Shown: positions 1-6,232 of the stretch, piece by piece
Position numbering within the stretch: position 1 is the first letter of the stretch
Layout of the letters: the number at the start of each line of letters is the position of its first letter
Assembly (NCBI GenBank): GCA_021839245.1
Contig: JAKCBQ010000016.1
Span: 1 to 32,999 of the forward strand
Source: Pseudomonadota bacterium
GTDB lineage: Bacteria > Pseudomonadota > Gammaproteobacteria > JAKAQQ01
Direction: 5' to 3'
DNA: 32,999 bases
The notes under the pieces: model-generated
Told to the model about the DNA's origin: nothing
The model's database searches: none
Seen by the model: only the letters and a program-made list of their open reading frames with translations
Made by a program: the position numbers and the translations under genes

Positions 1-7
1 CCGATCT
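1..7. other. Sequencing-adapter remnant
   Basis: The first seven bases, CCGATCT, are the 3' end of the widely used Illumina TruSeq adapter. They differ from the bases that precede the other copy of the terminal repeat (TTTCACG at 32867-32873), although sequence after base 8 is identical in both places. They are therefore probably not phage DNA. Seven bases can match by chance, so the inference rests on position as well as identity. Confidence 0.75.
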
Positions 8-133
8 GTGTACTGGGCGGACGGGACGACGCAGGCCGTGAGTAGCGGGAGTCATGAGTTTACCGGCCTTTCGGCTTCGACCACCTACTACTTCTACCCC
101 TACCTCAGGCAGGCCGACGGGACGGTCCAGTTT
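8..133. repeat. 126-bp terminal direct repeat, left copy (assembly overlap)
   Basis: This stretch is identical to the last 126 bases of the window (32874-32999). It lies inside a tail-protein gene whose reading frame continues without interruption when the two copies are merged. That is what a circular contig written out with an overlap looks like. A true packaged terminal repeat is possible but less likely, because the repeat sits in the middle of a gene and is preceded by adapter sequence. Confidence 0.9.
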
Positions 134-655
134 GCGGGAGGAGTAAACACCGCACGCTCGGCCTCGAGCGCGTCTCTGGCCAACAACTTCGGCGTGATGC
201 CGCTTTCAAGCGGAGCGCTCACGGCTTCGACACCGGCGTCTGGAACAGGAGGGGGAGGGATTGGAGGGTGTCTCCACGAATCGCAACCCGTCTTCACGCG
301 CCGCGGCATGGTTCCTGCTGGCGACCTTATGGTCGGCGACGAACTCTGGACGCCGGAGGGGGAATGGGCGCCCATCCTCACGGTGCGCGCAGAGCCCGAG
401 ACAGAATGGGTCTCGATCAACGGGCTCCTTGTGACCAAGACACAGCCTTTCATGACTCCGGAAGGCAAGCCGATCCGGGCGGCCTATCTCGAACTCGGCG
501 AGCGGATCAGAACAGAAGAGGGAGAGATGCCCGTTGTGGATATGAGATTTGTCCACGAACCGGCGCGCAAGATCATTCTGGGCATCCGGCCGCCCCACTG
601 GTTCATCCTCACGCCTCACGGCCCGATCGTACACAACGGGAGCGTCAAGCCATGA
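8..655 (+). CDS. Tail/receptor-binding protein, C-terminal part with Hint (intein-like) domain
   Basis: This is the end of the gene that begins at 31308. Merging the 126-bp overlap gives one 737-residue protein, and codons 565-737 lie at 134-652. After a fibronectin-III-like stretch (YWADGT to YYFYPYLRQADG) and a glycine-rich linker comes a 123-residue Hint domain, Cys610 to Asn732. Block A is CLHESQPVFTRRG followed by AGDLMVGDELW. Block B is VTKTQPFMTPEG. The C-terminal blocks are HWFILTPHGPIVHN. Only five residues (GSVKP) follow the terminal His-Asn. The usual block-B His is Gln668 and the +1 residue is Gly, so full protein splicing is unlikely. Autocleavage or a purely structural role remain possible. 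The domain assignment is confident, the activity is not. Confidence 0.85.
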   Translation: MYWADGTTQAVSSGSHEFTGLSASTTYYFYPYLRQADGTVQFAGGVNTARSASSASLANNFGVMPLSSGALTASTPASGTGGGGIGGCLHESQPVFTRRGMVPAGDLMVGDELWTPEGEWAPILTVRAEPETEWVSINGLLVTKTQPFMTPEGKPIRAAYLELGERIRTEEGEMPVVDMRFVHEPARKIILGIRPPHWFILTPHGPIVHNGSVKP

Positions 656-915
656 AGTGTTACCATCTGTTCTCATCTCAGCCGGTTTTCACGGGGGGAT
701 CATGGCTCCAGGTGTCGCCCACCGCGTGGCTCATGGTGCACGAAGACGCGGAGCCGGCGTGCCCAGACGAACCGAAAGCTGGCCATCTGCTGCTGCAAGA
801 CCCGATCCCGTCTGCCTTCGCCACCGCGCTTGCGTCCTACAACGTCCTTCCCACCGACACCGTCGCCCAGATGGCCATCAAGATGGGCAAGGTCTTCCGA
901 CCCTTTCACCCGTGA
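652..915 (+). CDS. Small hypothetical phage protein (87 aa)
   Basis: The ATG overlaps the tail-protein stop as ATGA, so translation is probably coupled to the tail gene. The product is 87 residues, without an evident membrane segment or signal peptide, and ends in a basic tail (KMGKVFRPFHP). Its N-terminus carries SQPVFT shortly after a Cys-x-His, which also occurs at the start of the Hint domain just upstream. This may be chance or a relic of duplication. I do not recognise the family. Position suggests a tail-associated or chaperone-like role, but that is inference only. Confidence 0.65.
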   Translation: MKCYHLFSSQPVFTGGSWLQVSPTAWLMVHEDAEPACPDEPKAGHLLLQDPIPSAFATALASYNVLPTDTVAQMAIKMGKVFRPFHP

Positions 916-925
916 GACGAGAGGA

Positions 926-1207
926 ATGAACGTGCCATTCTCCGCCCAGAAAACCTCGAACCTCATCCTCGCCTTGGGAACGGCCGTGTCGATCGCGGGT
1001 ATCATCTTCTGGGTGGGCTTCCAGTACGGCACGATCCACGATCTCAAGGTCCGGGTCGCGCACGTGGAGAAAACCACCCAGTCGATCGATCAGCGCCTCG
1101 CGATCATCCAAGCCGAGGTCGTCAAGGGAAACACCCAGATCCATGAACTCAGCCGGCGCGTCGCCCGGATTTCAGAACGGCAACAGACTCACGACACAGG
1201 AGACTAA
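926..1207 (+). CDS. Membrane-anchored coiled-coil protein (93 aa)
   Basis: The start at 926 is preceded by a GAGAGG ribosome-binding sequence. Residues of about 12-32 (ILALGTAVSIAGIIFWVGF) form one membrane segment. The rest is a charged helix with heptad-like spacing, probably a coiled coil, facing one side of the membrane. One transmembrane segment plus a coiled coil is seen in phage accessory lysis proteins such as XhlA-like and Rz-like proteins, but a clear i-spanin is already encoded at 2513-2875. The next gene starts two bases after the stop and has a similar design, so the two may act together. Function is not assigned. Confidence 0.7.
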   Translation: MNVPFSAQKTSNLILALGTAVSIAGIIFWVGFQYGTIHDLKVRVAHVEKTTQSIDQRLAIIQAEVVKGNTQIHELSRRVARISERQQTHDTGD

Positions 1208-1208
1208 C

Positions 1209-1388
1209 ATGATCCCAGCTTTGATTCTCTTCTTCCTCGCCCTCCCGGCTTTCGCGTGGTGGCATCGCCGCGTGATCCGCGACCTCCGTGGAGCCTTCCA
1301 CACTCTGGAAGCCGGCCTCTACCGGGAGATCGACGATCTCAAGGCGCAGATCCAGAAGCTCGTATCGCCTCCATCTCCTCCAAAATGA
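1209..1388 (+). CDS. Small membrane protein with cytoplasmic coil (59 aa)
   Basis: The ATG follows AGGAG by six bases, a strong ribosome-binding site. Residues 1-18 (MIPALILFFLALPAFAWW) form a hydrophobic segment followed by Arg-rich sequence and a short amphipathic helix (LEAGLYREIDDLKAQIQKL). The topology resembles the preceding gene on a smaller scale. The last 50 bases overlap the end of the convergent RusA-like gene on the minus strand, so two operons run into each other here without a visible intrinsic terminator. A holin-like or anti-holin role is possible but not shown. Confidence 0.65.
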   Translation: MIPALILFFLALPAFAWWHRRVIRDLRGAFHTLEAGLYREIDDLKAQIQKLVSPPSPPK

Positions 1389-1716
1389 CGCGCACCGAAT
1401 CGTGAGGGTTGGGTTCCTGCTCGTACCGCCAGCGTAGGCGCGGGTCCGCATCGTCCAGCCCAAGTCGGGCGGCGATTCCGTCCCGGAGCGCCTTGAAGGC
1501 CGCGACCAGGTTGTCGTCGTCCATCGGGCGGCCGCCGAGCCGCGTGAGGGTGATCTCCACCGGAAAGCGCCACGCCAGTTTGGGGACCAGAAGAGCGCAC
1601 CGGCGATGGGTCTGCGCCCGTCTCGCCCTCGCGCCCCAGTGCTCGCGCTTGTTGGCGACCGACACGATGTGGACAGGTAGTTCAATCTCGATGCGGAGGC
1701 AATCACGGTAGCTCAT
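1339..1716 (-). CDS. rusA-like: RusA-like Holliday-junction endonuclease
   Basis: The product is 125 residues, close to the 120 of E. coli RusA. It has the family layout: an N-terminal strand and basic patch (NKREHWGARARRAQTHRR), then a strand leading to the acidic cluster MDDDNL at residues 65-70, a helix (AAFKALRDGIAARLG), and a second acidic cluster at 88-91 (DDAD). The aspartates in these clusters bind metal in RusA. The family cuts four-way DNA junctions, here probably resolving recombination or replication intermediates before packaging. It is the last gene of the leftward operon and its ATG overlaps the preceding stop as ATGA. Confidence 0.85.
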   Translation of the reverse strand: MSYRDCLRIEIELPVHIVSVANKREHWGARARRAQTHRRCALLVPKLAWRFPVEITLTRLGGRPMDDDNLVAAFKALRDGIAARLGLDDADPRLRWRYEQEPNPHDSVRVILEEMEAIRASGSAP

Positions 1717-2240
1717 AGAGCCGCCAGAATCGCGATGAGGAGGAAGAGTGTATACGCCTTCTCTTCGAGCGCCGTCTTCTTCGGTGCAAGCCGGTTGAAG
1801 GCCGCCGCTGACAGAGGCGCCAGCAGCGCCGCGATGAACGTCGTCGAGGGTTGAAGCCACGAGTGCACGAGCAACCCTACCGTCAGGAGCCCAAACGTCA
1901 GGCCCGCTGCGGCGACGTGCGCGATTTCGAGGTCGCCTTTCACGAGAGGGTTGAGGCCGGAATACGCGATCAGGTCTTTCGTGAGAACAACAACCACGAG
2001 CCCGAACGCGGAAACATCGAAGAGGATCTCCACTGCGACACCGCCGAACCGTTCCCCGATGAGCGGGAGACAGACGGCAAGGGTCAGATAACCGAGGTCC
2101 TGCAGCCAGAACCACGGCACACCGGCGAGGTAGGCCGAGAGGTCCGATCGAAACGGCGGGAGCGCCTTTCGGTTCCGGTACTCCACCGCCACGTTGGCGG
2201 CGACGAAGAAGGCGATAACGAGGTAGAAAAGAGTGGTCAT
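1713..2240 (-). CDS. Multi-pass inner-membrane protein (175 aa)
   Basis: The start at 2240 has GGAG eight bases upstream. I count about five hydrophobic segments: residues 4-18, 45-62, 68-86, 106-125 and 131-148, plus a hydrophobic C-terminus (YTLFLLIAILAAL). Charged loops (EYRNRK, RLAPKKTALEEK) fit an integral membrane protein. No catalytic motif is visible and I do not recognise the family. It lies between the spanin pair and the resolvase in the same transcript, so it could take part in lysis or in modifying the host envelope, for example superinfection exclusion. That is inference from position. Confidence 0.75.
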   Translation of the reverse strand: MTTLFYLVIAFFVAANVAVEYRNRKALPPFRSDLSAYLAGVPWFWLQDLGYLTLAVCLPLIGERFGGVAVEILFDVSAFGLVVVVLTKDLIAYSGLNPLVKGDLEIAHVAAAGLTFGLLTVGLLVHSWLQPSTTFIAALLAPLSAAAFNRLAPKKTALEEKAYTLFLLIAILAAL

Positions 2241-2255
2241 GTAGGATCTCCGAGG

Positions 2256-2516
2256 TTAGGGTTTGGTACAGGCGAACAGCAGGCCGCGGACCTCATCATC
2301 GTCGCTCTTGAGCAGCACGATGCTGGAGACGTACGCTTTCGCGACCGTTGCGTCCGAAGATGTGTGCGTGAGCGAAGCGATGGGGAGGACAGGGTAGGGC
2401 GGGAGGGACACGCGGCAGTAGACAGGGACCTTCACAAGGACGGTCTTTGGCACCCGCACCGTCCCCGCGCAGGCCGCGAGGAGCGGCAGCAGAAGAAGCG
2501 GCATGTGGCGGATCAT
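2256..2516 (-). CDS. Rz1-like: o-spanin, Rz1-like outer-membrane lipoprotein
   Basis: The 86-residue product starts with a short basic N-terminus, a leucine-rich signal core and the lipobox LLAAC, with Cys16 as the expected lipidation site. Proline-containing sequence follows (CRVSLPPYPVLP), as is common in o-spanins. Its ATG overlaps the stop of the i-spanin gene (2513-2516), the usual Rz/Rz1 adjacency. The mature lipoprotein should sit in the inner leaflet of the outer membrane and join the i-spanin to fuse the two membranes in the last step of lysis. The long C-terminal part (to residue 86) is larger than in lambda Rz1. Confidence 0.85.
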   Translation of the reverse strand: MIRHMPLLLLPLLAACAGTVRVPKTVLVKVPVYCRVSLPPYPVLPIASLTHTSSDATVAKAYVSSIVLLKSDDDEVRGLLFACTKP

Positions 2517-2875
2517 GGCTTGCTCACCTCCGGCGCTTCGGCCCGCAGGAAGTCCATCGCCGCCGCGCATCCGGGCGCGATTCTGGTCTCCGTGATTGTC
2601 CTCACGATGGTCCGGGTGATCGTGCGCGTCTTGGCGTTCGACGCTTCGGTCGCCTTCACCCTGCTCGCGAGATGCGCCTCCGCGCGGGCATATCGCTCGA
2701 TGGAGGCGTTCTGCTCGGCGACCGTCGCCGAGAGCACCGCCGTCTGGGCGCGGGACTTCGAAAGCGCCGCCTGCGCCGACGAGAGCTCCATGTGCAGAAT
2801 GAAGATCGCCACGCCGGCAGCCACGACGATCGCGCCGCCGAGAAGGAGTTTCCAGTACTTCAAGAGAAAGATCAT
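2513..2875 (-). CDS. Rz-like: i-spanin, Rz-like
   Basis: The 120-residue product has one N-terminal membrane segment at residues 9-29, followed by a coiled coil rich in Ala, Glu and Gln (about 33-80) and a short C-terminal domain containing one Cys (APGCAAAMDFLRAEAP). This is the Rz topology: inner-membrane anchor with a periplasmic coil. The next gene is a lipoprotein whose start overlaps this stop, which supports a two-component spanin. Its own ATG overlaps the stop of the putative holin, so the lysis genes are translationally coupled. Confidence 0.85.
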   Translation of the reverse strand: MIFLLKYWKLLLGGAIVVAAGVAIFILHMELSSAQAALSKSRAQTAVLSATVAEQNASIERYARAEAHLASRVKATEASNAKTRTITRTIVRTITETRIAPGCAAAMDFLRAEAPEVSKP

Positions 2876-3099
2876 TCATCACCTCCGGATGGGGGCTTCT
2901 GGCGAAGCCGAAAGAGAAGACCGAGGCCCGTGGCCATCGCCCCGAACCCGATGCCGTAGGACTGCGGGTGCCAGCCCGTGGGATCGTGCAACACCGACCA
3001 GACAGCGGACCAGACAAAGGTGCCGGCGCCCGCGAGCCCGACAAGGATGGCATCAAGGCGCGTGTTGCTTACCCAGTGCTTGATCCAAGAAAGATTCAT
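2872..3099 (-). CDS. Putative holin (75 aa, two membrane segments)
   Basis: The product has two hydrophobic segments (about residues 16-37 and 47-64) joined by a short turn containing HDPTGWHP, and a charged C-terminal tail (RLRQKPPSGGDE). This size and topology match class II holins, which open the inner membrane to let the endolysin reach the wall. It sits between the endolysin and the spanins. A purine-rich GGAGGGAG precedes the ATG. Two other small membrane proteins lie just upstream, so which of the three is the holin and which an antiholin or pinholin cannot be settled from sequence. Confidence 0.7.
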   Translation of the reverse strand: MNLSWIKHWVSNTRLDAILVGLAGAGTFVWSAVWSVLHDPTGWHPQSYGIGFGAMATGLGLLFRLRQKPPSGGDE

Positions 3100-3248
3100 C
3101 GCCGCTCCCTCCCCCCACGCGAGACCTTCCATGCCGCGTAGAGCACGGCCACGCAGACGAACACAAGAAAGCCCACCACCGCAAGCGCCAGCCCAAGACG
3201 GACCAGCGGGACGGTGAGGGATGGGTGGAGATTGACGGGAGGCTTCAT
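3096..3248 (-). CDS. Small single-pass membrane protein (50 aa)
   Basis: This gene is short. It starts with MKPPVNLHPSLTVPLVRLGL, continues with a hydrophobic segment (ALAVVGFLVFVCVAVLYAAW, residues 21-40) and ends in a strongly basic tail (KVSRGGRERR). Both ends overlap neighbours as ATGA, which argues strongly that it is real. The positive tail predicts an N-out, C-in orientation. It belongs to the lysis cluster and may be an antiholin, pinholin or holin regulator. I do not recognise a family. Confidence 0.75.
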   Translation of the reverse strand: MKPPVNLHPSLTVPLVRLGLALAVVGFLVFVCVAVLYAAWKVSRGGRERR

Positions 3249-3409
3249 TTTCTCTTCCTCCACTCCGCACGGCGCTTGTCCTCCGCCATCATTGAGAGAG
3301 CGGACGCCACGATGAGCACCAGGAGAAACGCCCCGAGCGCCAGAAGCCCAAGCGACAGGATGACGCTCAGGACGACATCAAAGGTGGGCCAGAAGACGGA
3401 AAGGCTCAT
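3245..3409 (-). CDS. Small single-pass membrane protein (54 aa)
   Basis: The ATG at 3409 overlaps the endolysin stop as ATGA, and the stop overlaps the next start in the same way. The product has a long hydrophobic run at about residues 10-38 (for example SVILSLGLLALGAFLLVLIV) followed by a highly charged tail (MMAEDKRRAEWRKRK). One membrane span with a basic cytoplasmic end suits a small holin or antiholin. Its place directly after the endolysin supports a lysis role, but sequence alone does not distinguish it from the other two candidates. Confidence 0.75.
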   Translation of the reverse strand: MSLSVFWPTFDVVLSVILSLGLLALGAFLLVLIVASALSMMAEDKRRAEWRKRK

Positions 3410-3984
3410 TCTATTTCCTCCGGCACCTCACCTGTCTCGAGCGCGGTGGCGATCCGAGTATAGCGCGTCGGGAGCTGGCGAAAGACGAGCGTGTCCCGAA
3501 GATCCGCCGCCGCCCCAGCCCAGTCCGGCTGGTTGACGAGGCCGATGAAGGTTGAGAACTGACTGAAAGCCCCGGGTCCCAGATTGAACGCCATGTTGTA
3601 GAGCGCCCCGCTGCGCGCCGGCGATCGCTCGTCGACCTGCGGGATGTATTCCGGGAGCCAGTCCCGGATCTCATCGAGATCGTGGTTGAGGAGAATGAAT
3701 GCCTCGTCGTGCCCAAGACCACCGATCTGTCGGATCCACGACACGGAGCGCGGATAGATCCCATCCGCGAACGATGGAGCGACAGGACTTCGGGCCGAAA
3801 GACGGCGGAGTATGTCCAGCGGGATGGGGTTCGCCTCGAGATTGTGGCCGATCCCCACCGTCCAGAGACTCTTGCAGTCCTGGTAGGGGAACGCCCGGTA
3901 TCCCTCGTCGAGCAAGAGCCAGTCTTGGATGACTGTCGGCTTCCCGGGGCGCGGTGCAAAGCAGTTGAAGAGCGGTGCGTTCAT
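3406..3984 (-). CDS. Endolysin, T4-lysozyme type (GH24)
   Basis: The product (192 residues) carries the GH24 catalytic triad with exact T4-lysozyme spacing: Glu27, Asp36 and Thr42, within DEGYRAFPYQD and LWTVGIGHNL. This family cleaves the glycan backbone of peptidoglycan. The C-terminal half has the expected helical core (ALYNMAFNLGPGAFSQFSTF). There is no clear signal peptide or signal-anchor, so export should depend on a holin. A GAGGAGG ribosome-binding site lies seven bases before the ATG. It is only nine bases downstream of the coiled-coil gene, so it is co-transcribed with the recombination genes, an unusual position for a lysis gene. Confidence 0.93.
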   Translation of the reverse strand: MNAPLFNCFAPRPGKPTVIQDWLLLDEGYRAFPYQDCKSLWTVGIGHNLEANPIPLDILRRLSARSPVAPSFADGIYPRSVSWIRQIGGLGHDEAFILLNHDLDEIRDWLPEYIPQVDERSPARSGALYNMAFNLGPGAFSQFSTFIGLVNQPDWAGAAADLRDTLVFRQLPTRYTRIATALETGEVPEEIE

Positions 3985-3993
3985 GATGCCTCC

Positions 3994-4752
3994 TCAGAGA
4001 GCGGTGCGGACGGACACGACGTCCTGCGGGACCGCGCGGACGCCTGGGATGGCGAGATGCTCCTTCATCGCGCGGGCGAGCTTGTTGAGCTCCGTCATGT
4101 TCGGAGAGACGAGATGCGGAGGCGCCTTCCCTTCGGCCACCGCGCGGATGAGCGCCATGGCATCCATGACCTCCGCGCTCCACGTGGTCCGCGTCGAGAC
4201 GCCTTCGACCTTGGAAGGCCCAAGGACGGGAGGGGCCACGGTCATCGCGGACATAAGCTCCAAATCTTGGGCCTTCTGTTCCAGCCGCTCCACGGCCGCG
4301 GCGGTGCGGGCATTGCCCTCACCCTCCGCAAGCTTGCGGGCCTTCTCTTCGGCCTCCCTGCGCGCCTTCTCCGCCTCGGCGGCGAGACGGGCCCGCTCCT
4401 TGCGCGCGAGCTCTTCGGCTCGCCGGCGCTCTTCTTCCACCCGTCGCCGCTCGGCCTCCTGCCACTCGGCCACCTTGGCCTTGAGCGTGCGCTCGGCGGT
4501 CGCCAGCAGGCTCTTCGGCTTTTCGAAGAGGGCCTTGACCTCGGCCATGGCCTGTTTCATCGGGGATAGGATGGCGTCCTCTTTCGCCGCGATTTCCCGG
4601 CTCGCGGCCTTGATGGTCTTCAGCTCCTCGGCGACGGCCACCGAGGTGGCATGGTCGCGGATTTCGAGCGCCTGGTAGCGCGCGAGGAGCTCCGCCGCGC
4701 GTCCGGTTTCCCGGTCCGCCTCGGCGCGGATGGTGGTGAGGTCAGTTGACAT
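3994..4752 (-). CDS. Coiled-coil protein of the phage recombination cluster (252 aa)
   Basis: The central third (about residues 95-150) is a highly charged Arg/Glu/Ala helix (ERRRVEEERRRAEELARKER), very probably a long coiled coil. The C-terminal domain has the pattern TTWSAEVMDAMALIRAVAEG and NMTELNKLARAMKEHLAIPGVRA, which I recognise from proteins that often sit beside RecT-type annealing proteins in phages and prophages. No enzymatic motif is visible. The gene overlaps the exonuclease gene by 11 bases. A role as cofactor or structural partner of the annealase-nuclease pair is inferred from context. Confidence 0.75.
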   Translation of the reverse strand: MSTDLTTIRAEADRETGRAAELLARYQALEIRDHATSVAVAEELKTIKAASREIAAKEDAILSPMKQAMAEVKALFEKPKSLLATAERTLKAKVAEWQEAERRRVEEERRRAEELARKERARLAAEAEKARREAEEKARKLAEGEGNARTAAAVERLEQKAQDLELMSAMTVAPPVLGPSKVEGVSTRTTWSAEVMDAMALIRAVAEGKAPPHLVSPNMTELNKLARAMKEHLAIPGVRAVPQDVVSVRTAL

Positions 4753-5368
4753 GTTTGTCTCCGTTGGGGTTGAGGTATAGGTAGATCTGGTAGCACGATC
4801 GAAAAAGGTTGCCGTCCAGAGAATCGTTGGTCTGCCATTCGAGGGTTGGGGGCGCCGGGAGCTGAGTTCCCGGCTGCATGGGTATGCGGAGGACGGCGCG
4901 CTTGATGATGACCGGGACCACCCCTCTTTCCTCAGCCAAAGCTTCGCGGTAGGCCCACGTCTGGGGGCCAGCGGCAGGGCTTTGAATGCCCGTCTTTAGG
5001 TCCACCACCACGAGAGTTCGGTCCAGTACGCACAGCAGGTCCATGGTGCCCGCGTACTGCATGAGAGGATGGTACACCGGCCGCTCGCGCTCAAGGACGC
5101 GAAGCTTGGTGTCAGTCCTCCACTGCCGCCACGCGTCAAGCCACGGGCGCAGGATTGGATCGAGCGCTTCCTCATCGAGGTCTCCGCCCTGTTCGAGGTA
5201 GATCATCCGATGCACCGCAGTCCCGAACGCGGCGGCCCGCGCAAGAACGTCGGGAGGCACGTGGGAGAAGTCGGTGAGCGGGCGCAGAATGCGCGTCACG
5301 GACGGGACCACTACGCCGCCCACCGTGTAGGTGTGAGTGGCCGGGTCAAAATTGAGATCAGTCGCCAT
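4742..5368 (-). CDS. PD-(D/E)XK exonuclease, RecB/Exo-like
   Basis: The 208-residue product has the PD-(D/E)XK nuclease pattern: Gly49-Thr-x-x-His53 in an N-terminal helix, Asp110 in YAGTMDLLC, Asp123-Leu-Lys125 in VVVDLKTG, and a downstream Gln136-Thr-Trp-Ala-Tyr140. These residues bind metal and cut DNA in RecB-like and lambda-Exo-like nucleases. It lies immediately after the Bet/RecT-like gene with an 11-base overlap, the standard two-component recombinase arrangement. The nuclease would resect double-strand ends to provide single strands for annealing. The N-terminal beta hairpin (FDPATHTYTVGGVVVPSVT) is typical of this phage subgroup. Confidence 0.88.
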   Translation of the reverse strand: MATDLNFDPATHTYTVGGVVVPSVTRILRPLTDFSHVPPDVLARAAAFGTAVHRMIYLEQGGDLDEEALDPILRPWLDAWRQWRTDTKLRVLERERPVYHPLMQYAGTMDLLCVLDRTLVVVDLKTGIQSPAAGPQTWAYREALAEERGVVPVIIKRAVLRIPMQPGTQLPAPPTLEWQTNDSLDGNLFRSCYQIYLYLNPNGDKHVN

Positions 5369-6146
5369 CGCTCACCTCCGCGCCGTCCACCGCCTCGTCG
5401 ACACTTGACTCGGTGTGAGGACCCACGATTTCTGGCTCACGATCGTTGGGCAACGGTTGAAGTTCGACTGCCTCGCTCTTCGCTCGCGGCATGGCGACCA
5501 GCGGCTTGGCGCGATCCAGCACCTCTGCTTCGCGGATCGCTTGCCCCTCACGGATTCGCTGGCCTTCGTCCTCGTCGAAGATGCCAGCAAACCCGAAAGC
5601 GACGCGCGCCCCTTGGATGAGAACCTTGTGGCGGAGCATCCGCATCGTATGCGTCTGCCACGGGCCGGGATAGGTTTTCACGCTCCCATCGTCCAGCCGC
5701 CGGGTCCGGGGGGGCTGGTAGACCTCGGCGGTGTACTCGCGCACCACGGTGGGGTGAGACCGGTCCTTCCGATGGATGATGCACTCGATCCAGCGCGGGA
5801 CCATCTTCCCGTCCAGTTCCTCCTGCTCTGGCGCTTCGGCGAACTCGACCCCGTCGAACTGAGGATGCGAGTTGATGATGCGCAGCCATCCGTCCACCGA
5901 CACAATCGGGATGATTGCTCCATCCCGGTCCGGAAAGGCGTAGATCTCGCGCGTGAATGGGTTGAGCCCGTACTGGTCCGAGACGACCAACAGGGCCATG
6001 AGCTGTTCGTTGCTGATCTCGCCCGCCTTGCGGAAGGCCGTCGCTTTCAGGCCCGTGAGCAGCTTTTGTGGGTCCAGACCGAACCGTTCGCCGAGGCGGA
6101 CGGTGAGCGGGCGATTGTCTACGGAAACAAGGTTTTGTGAGGCCAT
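5358..6146 (-). CDS. bet-like: Single-strand annealing protein, Bet/RecT family
   Basis: The product (262 residues) shows the Bet/RecT core: QLMALLVVSDQYGLNPFTRE, then IYAFPDRDGAIIPIVSVDGW and LRIINSHPQFDGVEF. A conserved C-terminal part of the core follows (WQTHTMRMLRHKVLIQGAR) with the FGIFDEDE-like FAGIFDEDEGQR. The acidic tail resembles those of annealing proteins that bind partners. It pairs complementary single strands made by the exonuclease encoded next. I chose the ATG at 6146, with CGGAG upstream. An extension to 6185 would run over the promoter. It is the first gene of the leftward operon. Confidence 0.92.
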   Translation of the reverse strand: MASQNLVSVDNRPLTVRLGERFGLDPQKLLTGLKATAFRKAGEISNEQLMALLVVSDQYGLNPFTREIYAFPDRDGAIIPIVSVDGWLRIINSHPQFDGVEFAEAPEQEELDGKMVPRWIECIIHRKDRSHPTVVREYTAEVYQPPRTRRLDDGSVKTYPGPWQTHTMRMLRHKVLIQGARVAFGFAGIFDEDEGQRIREGQAIREAEVLDRAKPLVAMPRAKSEAVELQPLPNDREPEIVGPHTESSVDEAVDGAEVSDGD

Positions 6147-6167
6147 GGGTTTGGCTCCGATGTTCAG

Positions 6168-6185
6168 GTGATAGGATCCTACCAC
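6168..6185. promoter_or_regulatory. Palindromic operator candidate over the leftward -10 box
   Basis: GTGATAGGATCCTACCAC is an 18-bp inverted repeat with a single mismatched pair around a perfect core TAGGATCCTA. It covers the -10 element of the leftward promoter. A half-site-like GTGGTAG recurs at 6232-6238 over the rightward -10. A dyad at this place suits repression by a dimeric helix-turn-helix protein, most simply the regulator encoded at 6272. The repressor identity is inference. Confidence 0.6.
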
Positions 6186-6204
6186 ACGTCCCGGCTGTTG
6201 TCAA
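6176..6204 (-). promoter_or_regulatory. Leftward sigma-70-type promoter
   Basis: Read on the minus strand, a perfect -35 TTGACA (6204-6199) is followed after 17 bases by TAGGAT (6181-6176), itself preceded by TGG, an extended -10. Transcription would start about 6169 and drive the operon beginning with the Bet-like gene. Confidence 0.8.
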
Positions 6205-6232
6205 GGACTCCCGTGCGCTGGCCCGCAGAATG

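Noticed and set aside
8..133. Genuine packaged direct terminal repeat of T7 type
   Set aside because: The repeat lies within a gene, the frame continues through it, and it is preceded by adapter bases. The portal and terminase types favour headful packaging.
8..655. Functional splicing intein in the tail protein
   Set aside because: The block-B His is missing, the +1 residue is Gly and only five residues follow, so canonical splicing is not supported. I keep it as a Hint domain.
1851..3083. 410-residue plus-strand frame across the lysis cluster
   Set aside because: Composition is typical of antisense reading and it conflicts with spanins, holin and membrane protein, which have clear topology and coupled starts.
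3682..4569. 295-residue plus-strand frame over endolysin and coiled-coil gene
   Set aside because: Low-complexity Leu/Arg/Gly shadow of the charged coiled coil on the other strand.
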